Below, one piece after another: positions 9,206 through 16,748 of a stretch of DNA of 42,162 nt. Under the pieces are notes generated by a model that saw only the letters and a list, made by a program, of their open reading frames with translations, was not told the origin of the DNA and did not search any database. The translations under genes were made by a program, and so were the position numbers. Origin of the DNA: Niastella sp966211305 (GTDB lineage: Bacteria; Bacteroidota; Bacteroidia; Chitinophagales; Chitinophagaceae); the NCBI GenBank assembly GCA_966211305.1, contig CBIHPC010000034.1, positions 1 through 42,162 of the forward strand, read 5' to 3'. Positions within the stretch are counted from its first letter, which is position 1. Each line of letters begins with the position of its first letter.

Positions 9206-9240
9206 TTAAAAAGCCCCCCGGTTAACCGGAGGGCTCCTTA
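9206..9240 (-). terminator. Intrinsic terminator of aconitase gene
   Basis: AGCCCCCCGG TTAA CCGGAGGGCT (9212-9235) forms a 10-pair stem with one mismatch and a 4-base loop. On the minus strand it is followed by TTTTTAATTA, the expected U-run. It lies about 20 bases beyond the aconitase stop. Confidence 0.88.
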
Positions 9241-9256
9241 TATTTTATAGACCTTA

Positions 9257-11524
9257 TTATCCTTTCGCGAATTGTGAACGGATCACATTCAACGCGCCAC
9301 CCGCTTTAAACCATTCAATTTGTTGTTTATTGTAGGTGTGGTTCAATGTAATTGTATCCTTGCTGCCATCTTTATGGTTCAATACCATAGACAATGGTTT
9401 GCCAGGAGCAAAAGATCCGAGTCCAACGATATCGAAGCTATCGTCTTCCTGAATTTTATCGTAATCTTCTTTATTGGCAAAGGTCAATGCCAGCATACCC
9501 TGTTTTTTCAGGTTGGTTTCGTGAATACGGGCAAAACTTCTTACCACGATAGCACGAACACCAAGGTGACGTGGCTCCATAGCTGCGTGCTCGCGGCTTG
9601 AACCTTCACCATAGTTTTCATCACCTACCACTATTGAGCCGATGCCTGCTGCTTTGTAAGCACGTTGAGTAGCGGGTACTGCGCCGTATTCGCCGGTAAG
9701 CTGGTTTTTAACTTTATCAGTTTCTTCGTTAAAGAAGTTCACAGCACCGATCAGCATGTTGTTACTGATATTATCGAGGTGGCCACGGAATTTCAACCAT
9801 GGACCCGCCATAGAGATATGGTCAGTAGTACATTTTCCTTTTGCTTTGATGAGCAGTTTCAACCCTTTCAGGTCGGTTCCTTCCCATGCAGCAAATGGTG
9901 CCAGTAGCTGCAGGCGTTGTGAATCGCCAGCTACTTTAACCTGTACCCCGCTGCCATCGGCTGCAGGGGCGGTATATCCCGCATCTTCTACAGAAAAGCC
10001 TCTGGGCGGTAATTCTGTACCGGTAGGCTCATCGAGCATTACCTCTTTACCGTCTTCGTTCTTCAGTTTATCTTTTAACGGGTTGAAAGTAAGGTCGCCC
10101 GCAATAGCGAATGCGGTTACGATCTCAGGTGAAGCTACAAACGCGTGGGTAGAAGCCAGACCATCATTACGTTTTGCAAAGTTGCGGTTGAACGAAGTGA
10201 TGATCGAGTTCTTACGTTTGGGATCGTCGATATGACGGGCCCATTGACCGATACAGGGACCACAGGCGTTTGCCAGCACCACACCTCCGATGGTTGAGAA
10301 AGTATCGAGGAAACCATCTTTTTCGATGGTATAACGAACTACTTCAGAACCGGGTGTAACAGTGAATTCAGCCCTTGCTTTCAGATTTTTATCAACGGCC
10401 TGTTTTGCCACTGAAGCAGAACGGCTGATATCTTCGTAAGAAGAGTTGGTGCATGAACCGATGAGGGCTACTTCCAGTTTCTGGGGCCAGTTGTTTTCTT
10501 TGACAGCAGCAGCAAATTTCGAAATAGGCCACGCTAAGTCCGGAGTGAAAGGACCGTTCACGTATGGTTCCAGTTCATCGAGGTTGATTTCGATCAACTG
10601 ATCGTAATATTTGGCAGGATCTGCGTACACTTCATCATCAGGGCGCAGGTGTTCTTTGATCTGTGTTGCCTGGTAAGCAACTTCTTCGCGGCCGGTTGCG
10701 CTCAGGTAAGCGGCCATTTTTTCGTCATAGGCGAACAGCGAGCAGGTTGCCCCGATTTCGGCCCCCATGTTACAAATGGTAGCTTTACCGGTAGCGCTCA
10801 GGCTGTCGGCGCCTTCGCCGAAATATTCAACAATAGCGCCGGTGCCACCTTTTACGGTGAGAATACCAGCCACTTTCAGGATCACGTCTTTAGCGGCGGT
10901 CCAGCCACTCATTCTACCGGTTAATTTAACACCGATGAGTTTGGGCATTTTCAACTCCCAGGGCAAACCGGCCATTACGTCAACCGCATCGGCGCCACCT
11001 ACTCCAATGGCGATCATACCTAAACCGCCGGCATTGGGGGTGTGGGAGTCGGTCCCGATCATCATACCACCGGGGAAAGCGTAGTTTTCCAGCACAACCT
11101 GGTGAATGATACCGGCGCCGGGTTTCCAGAAACCGATGCCATATTTATTGGAAATAGAGGCCAGGAATTCGTATACTTCTTTATTTACTTCGTTCGCGGT
11201 TTTCAGGTCTTCCTTTGCACCGATCCTGGCCTGAATCAGGTGATCACAATGCACGGTTGAAGGAACGGCTACTTTTGCACGACCGCAGGTCATAAACTGC
11301 AATAATGCCATTTGCGCCGTTGCATCCTGCATAGCTACGCGGTCGGGTGTGAAATCTACGTAATCAACCCCACGATCATAGGCTCTTTCTGCCGGAACGA
11401 ACAGGTGGGCATATAATATTTTTTCTGCTAATGTAAGTGGCCGGCCAACCAGTTTACGCGCCTCAGCCACTTTGTCGGGCATTGCGGCGTAAACTTTTTT
11501 GATTAAATCCAGATCAAAAACCAT
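9257..11524 (-). CDS. acnA: Aconitate hydratase (mitochondrial-like AcnA type)
   Basis: A 755-residue enzyme that interconverts citrate and isocitrate in the TCA cycle. Cysteine ligands of the [4Fe-4S] cluster are visible in GSCTNSSYEDISR and ANACGPCIGQW, and the first in the VPSTVHCDH region precedes substrate-binding segments such as IGTDSHTPNAGGLG. The swivel domain carries GDENYGEGSSREHAAMEPR and VRSFARIHETNLKKQG. The length is close to the mitochondrial-type aconitases (about 750-780) and shorter than the 890-residue AcnA/IRP type. The ATG at 11524 starts the conserved N-terminus MVFDLDLI. It is monocistronic, with its own promoter and terminator. Confidence 0.96.
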   Translation of the reverse strand: MVFDLDLIKKVYAAMPDKVAEARKLVGRPLTLAEKILYAHLFVPAERAYDRGVDYVDFTPDRVAMQDATAQMALLQFMTCGRAKVAVPSTVHCDHLIQARIGAKEDLKTANEVNKEVYEFLASISNKYGIGFWKPGAGIIHQVVLENYAFPGGMMIGTDSHTPNAGGLGMIAIGVGGADAVDVMAGLPWELKMPKLIGVKLTGRMSGWTAAKDVILKVAGILTVKGGTGAIVEYFGEGADSLSATGKATICNMGAEIGATCSLFAYDEKMAAYLSATGREEVAYQATQIKEHLRPDDEVYADPAKYYDQLIEINLDELEPYVNGPFTPDLAWPISKFAAAVKENNWPQKLEVALIGSCTNSSYEDISRSASVAKQAVDKNLKARAEFTVTPGSEVVRYTIEKDGFLDTFSTIGGVVLANACGPCIGQWARHIDDPKRKNSIITSFNRNFAKRNDGLASTHAFVASPEIVTAFAIAGDLTFNPLKDKLKNEDGKEVMLDEPTGTELPPRGFSVEDAGYTAPAADGSGVQVKVAGDSQRLQLLAPFAAWEGTDLKGLKLLIKAKGKCTTDHISMAGPWLKFRGHLDNISNNMLIGAVNFFNEETDKVKNQLTGEYGAVPATQRAYKAAGIGSIVVGDENYGEGSSREHAAMEPRHLGVRAIVVRSFARIHETNLKKQGMLALTFANKEDYDKIQEDDSFDIVGLGSFAPGKPLSMVLNHKDGSKDTITLNHTYNKQQIEWFKAGGALNVIRSQFAKG

Positions 11525-11546
11525 GATTTTTCGTTTAAGAAGTGAT

Positions 11547-11554
11547 CAAACGTA
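11547..11554 (-). promoter_or_regulatory. Candidate -7 promoter element of acnA
   Basis: Read on the minus strand, TACGTTTG matches the Bacteroidota -7 consensus TAnnTTTG exactly, 22 bases before the acnA ATG. No convincing TTTG -33 box is seen at the usual distance. Confidence 0.5.
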
Positions 11555-11643
11555 TAAAAAAAAGTTTGGTAAAGTTACCTAAAAAATAGGGCCAGGGCAG
11601 TTGCAGGCTTGCAGATTTTTGTTTAATGTTTTAATTTAGAGCC

Positions 11644-11865
11644 ATGAACCGGTTCAGATACTTTATAGAATGGCAGGCTTTTGGCGTTTGTAGCGCTATT
11701 GGCGAACGTTTAGGCATTGCCACGTCCCGCATTCGTACCTGGTTTATCTATGTATCCTTTCTTACTATGGGTTCTCCGCTTATTATTTATTTCATTCTGG
11801 CGTTTTGGATGAATATTAAACGGTACATCCTGTCATTGCGCCGTAACCCCCTGAAATATCAATAG
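11644..11865 (+). CDS. Small PspC-like membrane protein
   Basis: A 73-residue protein with the PspC signature: an N-terminal segment FGVCSAIGERLGIATSRIRTWFIYVSFLTMGSPLIIYFILAFWM, in which a short amphipathic part (GVC..IGERLGI..SRIR) is followed by one hydrophobic membrane helix. PspC domains occur in phage-shock and envelope-stress membrane proteins. In Bacteroidota small stand-alone copies are common and their role is not defined. A basic tail follows the helix (KRYILSLRRNPLKYQ). The gene is divergent from acnA and lies 86 bases ahead of the AraC-type regulator, with which it may share a transcript. Confidence 0.7.
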   Translation: MNRFRYFIEWQAFGVCSAIGERLGIATSRIRTWFIYVSFLTMGSPLIIYFILAFWMNIKRYILSLRRNPLKYQ

Positions 11866-11951
11866 AACCTTTGACTCCCGATCTGTTGCCTGAACCAATT
11901 CATTTTGGGGCAGGTATGTAATTTGTTTTGTGAGCAAGTTAAATATGGGCT

Positions 11952-12953
11952 GTGTTTGAATTTGATTATACCGATAACAATTACGAACAGTTGGTGCATG
12001 CCATGGCCGATGCCTTGAAGGTTCCGGTACATAATGATCAATTGCATTTCCCCGAAGCCATCGGCACGGGCAGCCTGCGGCATATTCACGTGCCCAATGG
12101 CCTGCATGCGTATATTATGGATTGCACCATGCACCAGGACTGGCATATTCATGCAAATAAATCGCACGAAGAGTATTACACCCTGCGCTTTGATGAGCTG
12201 ACCGTTCCGCATTCGCTTACCATTGGTATTGCCGAGGAAAAAATACGGGGAAAGAATACCAACAAAGCCCTCGCCTACCTTACCAGTTCGCGGTACAACT
12301 GGTCGTATGAAGGTTCTGCAGAATGCACCTATAAAGGACTGCATGTGTTTTTCAGCAAACGCTGGCTGGCGCAGTATTTTGAAATTGAACGGGTAGAAGA
12401 GGTTTTATCATCTTACATCGCATTAAAAGCCGAGAGCATCAATATCGTACCGCTCGATGCCCGCTATCGCAGGTGGATGAAGACTATTTCACACGTTGAA
12501 GACAGCAACCCGCTACGGCTTACCATTCTGCAAAACCGCGTGATGTTATTGATAGAACGCTTCTTCAGCAGCCTGTTCGAAAAAATGAGCAACCCGGCAT
12601 ACAGGCTGCCGCTTACGCATGAAGACATTGCACGGGTTATGCATATTGAACGGCTGCTGACAAGAAATGTGCTGCAAACCCCGCCTTCCATTCAGCAGTT
12701 GGCGAAGATCGCAGCCGTAAGCGAATCAAAGCTGAAAAAGGATTTCAAGACCATGTACAGCTTTCCTATTTATGAATACTTTCAGAAAGCGCGAATGCAT
12801 GCTGCACAGGATAAACTGCTCACCGGTAAATTTTCTGTAAAGGAAGTGGCTATGGAATTAGGGTATTCAAATCTGAGCAACTTCACTATCGCATTCAAAA
12901 AAGAGTTTGGCATTTTGCCGAGTCAGTTACTCACGCAGAAGAAAATTATATAG
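11952..12953 (+). CDS. AraC/XylS-family transcriptional regulator
   Basis: A 333-residue protein whose C-terminal third is an AraC-type double helix-turn-helix: PSIQQLAKIAAVSESKLKKDFK (first HTH), FPIYEYFQKARMHAAQDKLL (linker helix), and VKEVAMELGYSNLSNFTIAFKKEFGILPSQL (second HTH with the signature Y.N.S.F...FK...G..P). The N-terminal 200 residues resemble the ligand-sensing portion of Bacteroidota AraC proteins (HMHEEYYTL-like HANKSHEEYYTL). The only possible start in this frame is GTG at 11952, because a TAA lies nine bases upstream and the first in-frame ATG (12003) would cut off conserved-looking sequence. The effector and targets are unknown; the neighbours give no clear regulon. Confidence 0.85.
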   Translation: MFEFDYTDNNYEQLVHAMADALKVPVHNDQLHFPEAIGTGSLRHIHVPNGLHAYIMDCTMHQDWHIHANKSHEEYYTLRFDELTVPHSLTIGIAEEKIRGKNTNKALAYLTSSRYNWSYEGSAECTYKGLHVFFSKRWLAQYFEIERVEEVLSSYIALKAESINIVPLDARYRRWMKTISHVEDSNPLRLTILQNRVMLLIERFFSSLFEKMSNPAYRLPLTHEDIARVMHIERLLTRNVLQTPPSIQQLAKIAAVSESKLKKDFKTMYSFPIYEYFQKARMHAAQDKLLTGKFSVKEVAMELGYSNLSNFTIAFKKEFGILPSQLLTQKKII

Positions 12954-12971
12954 GTGAAATGTGATTTATAT

Positions 12972-13019
12972 AGTTGACGAGTTGATGCGTTAACCAGTTC
13001 ATCTGTCAACACATCAACT
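12972..13019. repeat. Family-B hairpin after the AraC gene
   Basis: AGTTGACGAGTTGATGCGTT with TAAC (12972-12994) faces GTCAACACATCAACT (13005-13019). The inner 15 bases pair with two mismatches across a loop of about 10 bases. It belongs to the GTTGACGAGTTGAC word family seen at 3.9, 19, 32.2 and 35.1 kb. Confidence 0.6.
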
Positions 13020-13213
13020 TTCTTTCTGCTTCATCTGGCAGCTACGAAACTTGTTTACGAAATGTTAAATTCAATCCATAAGAGAATCCTAAACTCTTTG
13101 CGGTTATTGTAATGACTATATTAGTTACCAGTTAGTAAAATTCCGGTACAGTTTTCCGTATATCTACAGCAATAGAAAATATTAACCTCCCCGTTTTTTA
13201 GTCCAATATCAGA

Positions 13214-13308
13214 TGCGAAAAAATGTTTATAAATATTTTTCCGCATTGCAATGCCTTTGATAAACAATCTTTTGCAGCTCTCCCGATCCAATCGGGAGGA
13301 GCTTTTTT
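13214..13308 (+). ncRNA. Candidate structured RNA ending in an isolated intrinsic terminator
   Basis: Between the AraC gene and the DUF4382 gene lie three consecutive foldable segments: an imperfect hairpin GCGAAAAAATG...ATTTTTCCGC (13214-13243), a perfect 12-base palindrome GCATTGCAATGC (13243-13254), and a strong terminator at 13276-13308. No gene ends nearby on the plus strand; the AraC gene stops more than 300 bases upstream. A small RNA or a terminated leader of the DUF4382 gene would explain this. No matching promoter consensus was found, and I recognise no known RNA family. Confidence 0.3.
13276..13308 (+). terminator. Isolated intrinsic terminator upstream of DUF4382 gene
   Basis: AGCT plus CTCCCGAT, loop CCA, then ATCGGGAG, a bulged G, and AGCT, followed by TTTTT. 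This is a 12-pair stem with one bulge and a U-run on the plus strand, about 70 bases before the DUF4382 start codon. Confidence 0.75.
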
Positions 13309-13374
13309 CATATTACTTTTTTTTACGTGGTATAATTTATGCTATCTAGCGATCATATTAAATTTATACACGTT

Positions 13375-14160
13375 ATGAAATCCAATTTTTTCCCGTCCCT
13401 TTTCGTGTGTTTACTGTTTACCTTTTTCCTTGGCGCCTGCTCTGATAAAGATTCAGGAGAAAAAGCCAAACTGGAGATCCGTTTAACGGATGATCCTGCG
13501 GCTTACGATGCTGTTTATATCGACATCAAAGATGTACAGATCAATGTATCCGGCGAAGACGACAAAGGCTGGCAGTCGCTGGCCGGTGTACAAAAGGGCA
13601 TTTACAATTTGCTCGACCTGGTGAATGACAAAGACACCCTGTTGTGCAATGCCGAGATCCCTTCAGGCAAACTGCATCAGATCCGCCTGGTGCTGGGCAA
13701 CAACAACTCTATCGTACTGAATGGTGTGAACATTCCGCTCGAAACGCCCAGTGCCCAACAAAGCGGTTTAAAGCTGAACGTACAGCAGGATGTAACCGGC
13801 GGCATTTTGTATACCATACTGCTTGATTTCGATGCAGGCAGATCAGTGGTAACAACCGGCGGCGGCAAATACATTCTGAAGCCTGTCATTCGCACTGTAT
13901 TGAATGCTGTTGGCGGAAGCATTAAAGGAGCAGTTACACCTGACACCGTGCTTACAGCGGTTTATGCTATCAATGGTACCGATACCATGACAACCTTTAC
14001 CGATGGAACCGGCGCTTATCTGATCAAAGGTGTTCCGGCGGCTACCTACAAATTACAATACTGGCCTACCGATGTAACCTACCAATCGCAGGAGAAAACA
14101 GGTATTGTTGTTACAACCGGTAATGTAACAGTAGTGGATACTGTAAGATTAGTGAAATAG
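13375..14160 (+). CDS. DUF4382 lipoprotein with a carboxypeptidase-regulatory-like C-terminal domain
   Basis: A 261-residue lipoprotein. The signal peptide ends in FFLGAC, a good lipobox, so the mature protein starts with a lipidated Cys. The following segment (AKLEIRLTDDPAAYDAVYID, then IKDVQINV) is the conserved start of DUF4382, a beta-rich domain common in Bacteroidota envelope proteins. The last 75 residues (GGSIKGAVTPDTVLTAVYAI, FTDGTGAYLIKGVPAATYKL) look like a carboxypeptidase D regulatory-like beta sandwich. No enzymatic function can be assigned. The start at 13375 begins the signal peptide; an ATG 36 bases upstream adds 12 residues before it and is less likely. A TATAAT-like sequence lies shortly upstream. 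Confidence 0.85.
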   Translation: MKSNFFPSLFVCLLFTFFLGACSDKDSGEKAKLEIRLTDDPAAYDAVYIDIKDVQINVSGEDDKGWQSLAGVQKGIYNLLDLVNDKDTLLCNAEIPSGKLHQIRLVLGNNNSIVLNGVNIPLETPSAQQSGLKLNVQQDVTGGILYTILLDFDAGRSVVTTGGGKYILKPVIRTVLNAVGGSIKGAVTPDTVLTAVYAINGTDTMTTFTDGTGAYLIKGVPAATYKLQYWPTDVTYQSQEKTGIVVTTGNVTVVDTVRLVK

Positions 14161-14162
14161 AA

Positions 14163-14334
14163 GAATGGCGAGTGGGTTCAATTTCTGGTCCTCGTTACTG
14201 ATTTCAAACCTCGTACGCGGCCTATATAAAAGCCCTTATAGCGAGTTAATCACTATAAGGGCTTTTCTTTTATTAATACCGCGAGGTTAAGTTTAGTGAT
14301 TCCAGCCACCAGCCACTCGCTACTTACCATTCGC
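14163..14334. repeat. GAATGGCGAGTGG-word inverted arms around a terminator
   Basis: The left arm just after the DUF4382 stop reads GAATGGCGAGTGG (14164-14176). The right arm (14302-14334), read on the minus strand, continues from the kdsA stop as AGGCGAATGG, TAAGTAGCGAGTGG, CTGGTGGCTGG. The two arms face each other and enclose the bidirectional terminator at 14228-14266. Confidence 0.5.
14228..14270. terminator. Bidirectional intrinsic terminator between DUF4382 gene and kdsA
   Basis: AAAAGCCCTTATAG (14228-14241) and CTATAAGGGCTTTT (14253-14266) form a perfect 14-pair stem with an 11-base loop. A-rich and U-rich flanks occur on both sides, so it can end transcription of both convergent genes. 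Confidence 0.92.
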
Positions 14335-14336
14335 CT

Positions 14337-15158
14337 TTACACAACCGCCTTTCTGATCTTCACCAGCTTCTGCAACAAACCTTCCAACAGATCAAGTTTC
14401 AACATATTGGCGCCATCGCTTTTGGCTACAGCAGGATTGGGATGAGTTTCTATAAACAACCCATCGGCGCCTGTAGCTATGGCAGCGCTGGCAATAGTAC
14501 CGATCAGTTGCGGGTTACCACCGGTAACGCCTGAGGTTTGATTGGGTTGTTGCAGGCTATGCGTGCAATCCATGATCACAGGCACACCATGTTCTTTCAT
14601 CCAGGTTATGTTACGGTAGTCAACCACCAGATCCTGGTAACCGAATGTATTACCACGCTCGGTAAGCATTACATTCTCATTTCCGGCCTTTATTATTTTT
14701 TCTACGGCGAACTTCATGGAAGGTCCGCTTACGAATTGTCCTTTTTTTACGTTTACTACCTTTCCGGTTTCAGCGGCGGCTATCAGCAGGTCGGTCTGGC
14801 GGCAAAGAAAGGCCGGAATCTGCAGTATATCGGCGTATTGGGCGGCCAGAGCGGCTTCGTCATGGGCATGAATATCGGTAGTTACCGGTACCTTGAAGGC
14901 GGCGCCGGTTTTCTGCAATAACTGTAAACCGGTTTCATCGCCTACGCCCGTAAAGGAAGTAGCGCTGGTGCGGTTGGCTTTGCGGTAAGAAGCTTTAAAA
15001 ATATAAGGAATGCCCAGGTTGCGGCAGATAGTGGATACCTTCTCTCCTACTTCCAGCAACAATTCTTCACTTTCCACTACGCAGGGGCCGGCAATCAAAA
15101 AAAAGTTCGAAGTGTCGTATTGCTGTCCGGCAAAAAGATCAGTAAGCATTTTTTTCAT
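14337..15158 (-). CDS. kdsA: 3-deoxy-D-manno-octulosonate-8-phosphate synthase
   Basis: A 273-residue cytoplasmic enzyme that condenses phosphoenolpyruvate with arabinose 5-phosphate for the Kdo sugar of lipopolysaccharide. Family landmarks are FLIAGPCVVES near the start, IFKASYRKANRTSATSFTGV (substrate binding), TTDIHAHDEAALAAQYADIL, QIPAFLCRQTDLL, KKGQFVSGPSMKFAVEKI, and DCTHSLQQPN near residue 200. The RSA/TSFTG and CRQTDLL stretches separate KdsA from the related DAHP synthases. The ATG at 15158 sits only four bases after a perfect -7 box, so either the transcript is essentially leaderless or Met4 (15149) is the real start. No other Kdo genes are adjacent. Confidence 0.93.
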   Translation of the reverse strand: MKKMLTDLFAGQQYDTSNFFLIAGPCVVESEELLLEVGEKVSTICRNLGIPYIFKASYRKANRTSATSFTGVGDETGLQLLQKTGAAFKVPVTTDIHAHDEAALAAQYADILQIPAFLCRQTDLLIAAAETGKVVNVKKGQFVSGPSMKFAVEKIIKAGNENVMLTERGNTFGYQDLVVDYRNITWMKEHGVPVIMDCTHSLQQPNQTSGVTGGNPQLIGTIASAAIATGADGLFIETHPNPAVAKSDGANMLKLDLLEGLLQKLVKIRKAVV

Positions 15159-15162
15159 GCCG

Positions 15163-15170
15163 CAAAGATA
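15163..15170 (-). promoter_or_regulatory. Candidate -7 promoter element of kdsA, adjoining its start codon
   Basis: Read on the minus strand, TATCTTTG matches TAnnTTTG and is followed by only CGGC before the ATG. Transcription would start at or inside the first codon. It overlaps the edge of the family-A repeat that fills this divergent region. Confidence 0.5.
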
Positions 15171-15173
15171 ACC

Positions 15174-15346
15174 TAATGTGATAATTCGATGATGTGATAA
15201 TTTGATAATGGGTTCTCGCAGTTTGAGATGACTGACAATACATTAACCATATCGCAGTCAGACAGTTATGCACCAAAAAATGTTTACTTCAGATACATTT
15301 CGCAACCGGCATTATCACATTATCCAATTATCACATTATCACATTA
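15174..15346. repeat. Family-A inverted repeat with 37-base arms in a divergent promoter region
   Basis: Left arm 15174-15210 and right arm 15310-15346 are each 37 bases and pair with about six mismatches. Both are built from GTGATAAT, TTGATAATG and related words. The loop is 99 bases and shows no open frame of note. The flanking genes are divergent, so this copy cannot be a simple transcription terminator. Confidence 0.75.
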
Positions 15347-15352
15347 CATTTG
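15345..15352 (+). promoter_or_regulatory. Candidate -7 promoter element of the threonine dehydrogenase gene
   Basis: TACATTTG matches TAnnTTTG exactly, 32 bases before the ATG at 15385. Its first bases overlap the end of the family-A repeat arm. No clear -33 TTTG is present. Confidence 0.4.
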
Positions 15353-15384
15353 CGGCTATTACAAAAACTAACTACCGTTAATAC

Positions 15385-16332
15385 ATGATCAGAGAAAGAA
15401 TACTTGTTATTGGCGCCTCGGGCCAGATCGGAGTAGAATTAACCCTGGCCCTGCGTAAGATTTATGGTAATAATAATGTCGTTGCATCTGACCTGCGGGA
15501 AGAGAACGACCTGTTGAAAGGCACCGGTCCGTACGTAAGCCTCGATGTAATGAACAAGGAAATGCTGCATGTGCAGGTGATAAGGCAGAACATTACACAG
15601 ATCTATCTGCTGGCGGCCATCCTTTCAGCAACAGGTGAAAAAAACCCCAACCTCGCCTGGCATTTGAACATGCAGGGTTTGCTGAACGTACTGGATATTG
15701 CACGGGAAGAAAAGATCTACAAAGTTTACTGGCCCAGCAGTATTGCCGTATTCGGCCCTACTTCGCCAAAACAGAACTGTCCCCAACAAACCATCATCGA
15801 GCCTACTACTGTGTATGGCATCAGCAAGTACGCCGGTGAATTCTGGTGTAATTATTACTTTCAGCGTTTTCATGTTGACGTACGCAGCCTGCGCTATCCG
15901 GGTTTGATCTCTTATAAATCTGCACCTGGCGGCGGCACCACCGATTACGCCGTAGAGATATATCATGAAGCGCTGGAAGAAAAAAAATACGAATGCTTTT
16001 TACGGGAAGACACTTACCTGCCCATGATGTATATGCCCGACGCCATCAAGGCAACCATCGAACTGATGGAGGCACCGGCAGCACAAATCTCTGTCCGCAC
16101 TTCCTACAATATATCAGCCATGAGCTTTTCGCCAAAAGAAATTGCAGCAGCTATCAAAAATTACATTCCTGAATTCAACATCAGTTATGAACCCGACTAC
16201 CGGCAAACGATCGCCGACAGCTGGCCGCAAAGCATCGACGATTCGGTTGCCCGCAAAGACTGGGGCTGGGCCCACGAATATGATCTGCAAAGAATGACGA
16301 AGGACATGCTTGAAAACCTGCGCAATAAATAA
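15385..16332 (+). CDS. SDR-type L-threonine 3-dehydrogenase / NAD-dependent epimerase family
   Basis: A 315-residue extended short-chain dehydrogenase. The NAD-binding motif is GASGQIG (residues about 9-15), the catalytic Ser-Tyr-Lys appears as PSSIAVFGP and VYGISKYAGE, and the downstream segments RYPGLISY, GGGTTDYAVEIYHEAL and LPMMYMPDAIKATIELMEAP are characteristic of the SDR-type L-threonine dehydrogenases, which oxidise L-threonine to 2-amino-3-ketobutyrate. Sugar-nucleotide epimerases share the fold but not the MMYMPDA segment. No kbl (glycine C-acetyltransferase) gene is adjacent to confirm the pathway. The ATG at 15385 is right for the Rossmann fold. Confidence 0.8.
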   Translation: MIRERILVIGASGQIGVELTLALRKIYGNNNVVASDLREENDLLKGTGPYVSLDVMNKEMLHVQVIRQNITQIYLLAAILSATGEKNPNLAWHLNMQGLLNVLDIAREEKIYKVYWPSSIAVFGPTSPKQNCPQQTIIEPTTVYGISKYAGEFWCNYYFQRFHVDVRSLRYPGLISYKSAPGGGTTDYAVEIYHEALEEKKYECFLREDTYLPMMYMPDAIKATIELMEAPAAQISVRTSYNISAMSFSPKEIAAAIKNYIPEFNISYEPDYRQTIADSWPQSIDDSVARKDWGWAHEYDLQRMTKDMLENLRNK

Positions 16333-16491
16333 AAATTGCGTTTGTACATGTATGTGCGTGTGAGGGCTGCTACTTTTATTTGGAAGTACAGGAATTGTAT
16401 ATTATATTACCTGTGTAATCAGGTATCGCATTACCCGCATTATATTCCATTTCTTTTATCCCGGCAACCGGGCACTGATGTAGCAACCTTC

Positions 16492-16612
16492 TAATGTGAT
16501 GATTTGATAATTCGAAAATTTGATAATGAATTAAATTCGGGACGTCCGGCTTTTTGCAGGCTTCCCGCGTAAAGCCATTATCACATAATCTAATTATCAC
16601 ATTATCAAATTA
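16492..16612. repeat. Family-A inverted repeat with 37-base arms between co-directional genes
   Basis: Left arm 16492-16528 and right arm 16576-16612 are each 37 bases and pair with about seven mismatches, around a 47-base GC-richer loop containing GGGACGTCC. The arm length and word order match the copy at 15174-15346. The remainder of the 416-base gap (16333-16748) holds only a terminator and a promoter element. Confidence 0.75.
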
Positions 16613-16662
16613 ACATAATTCACTGCTTGTCTTTGAGCTTTTAAGTGCTATGTGTTGTCAAA

Positions 16663-16700
16663 GGGGCTGTTTCAAAAAAATGAAGCAGCCCCAACTTTTA
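16663..16700 (+). terminator. Intrinsic terminator upstream of TlpA-like gene
   Basis: GGGGCTGTTTC (16663-16673), loop of eight mainly A residues, and GAAGCAGCCCC (16682-16692) form an 11-pair stem with one G-U pair, followed by AACTTTTATT. It probably ends the transcript arriving from the threonine dehydrogenase gene. Confidence 0.75.
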
Positions 16701-16731
16701 TTCAGGCCTAATGCACTAAACTTGCAGCGGT

Positions 16732-16739
16732 TAAATTTG
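16732..16739 (+). promoter_or_regulatory. Candidate -7 promoter element, nearly leaderless, for TlpA-like gene
   Basis: TAAATTTG matches TAnnTTTG and ends nine bases before the ATG at 16749. The expected transcript would have a leader of only a few bases. Confidence 0.45.
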
Positions 16740-16748
16740 TTTGATATT

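Noticed and set aside
14337..15158. kdsA considered as a DAHP synthase
   Set aside because: The segments KANRTSATSFTG, QIPAFLCRQTDLL and DCTHSLQQPN are typical of Kdo-8-phosphate synthase, and a separate DAHP synthase fusion with its own signatures is present at 36.7-37.8 kb.
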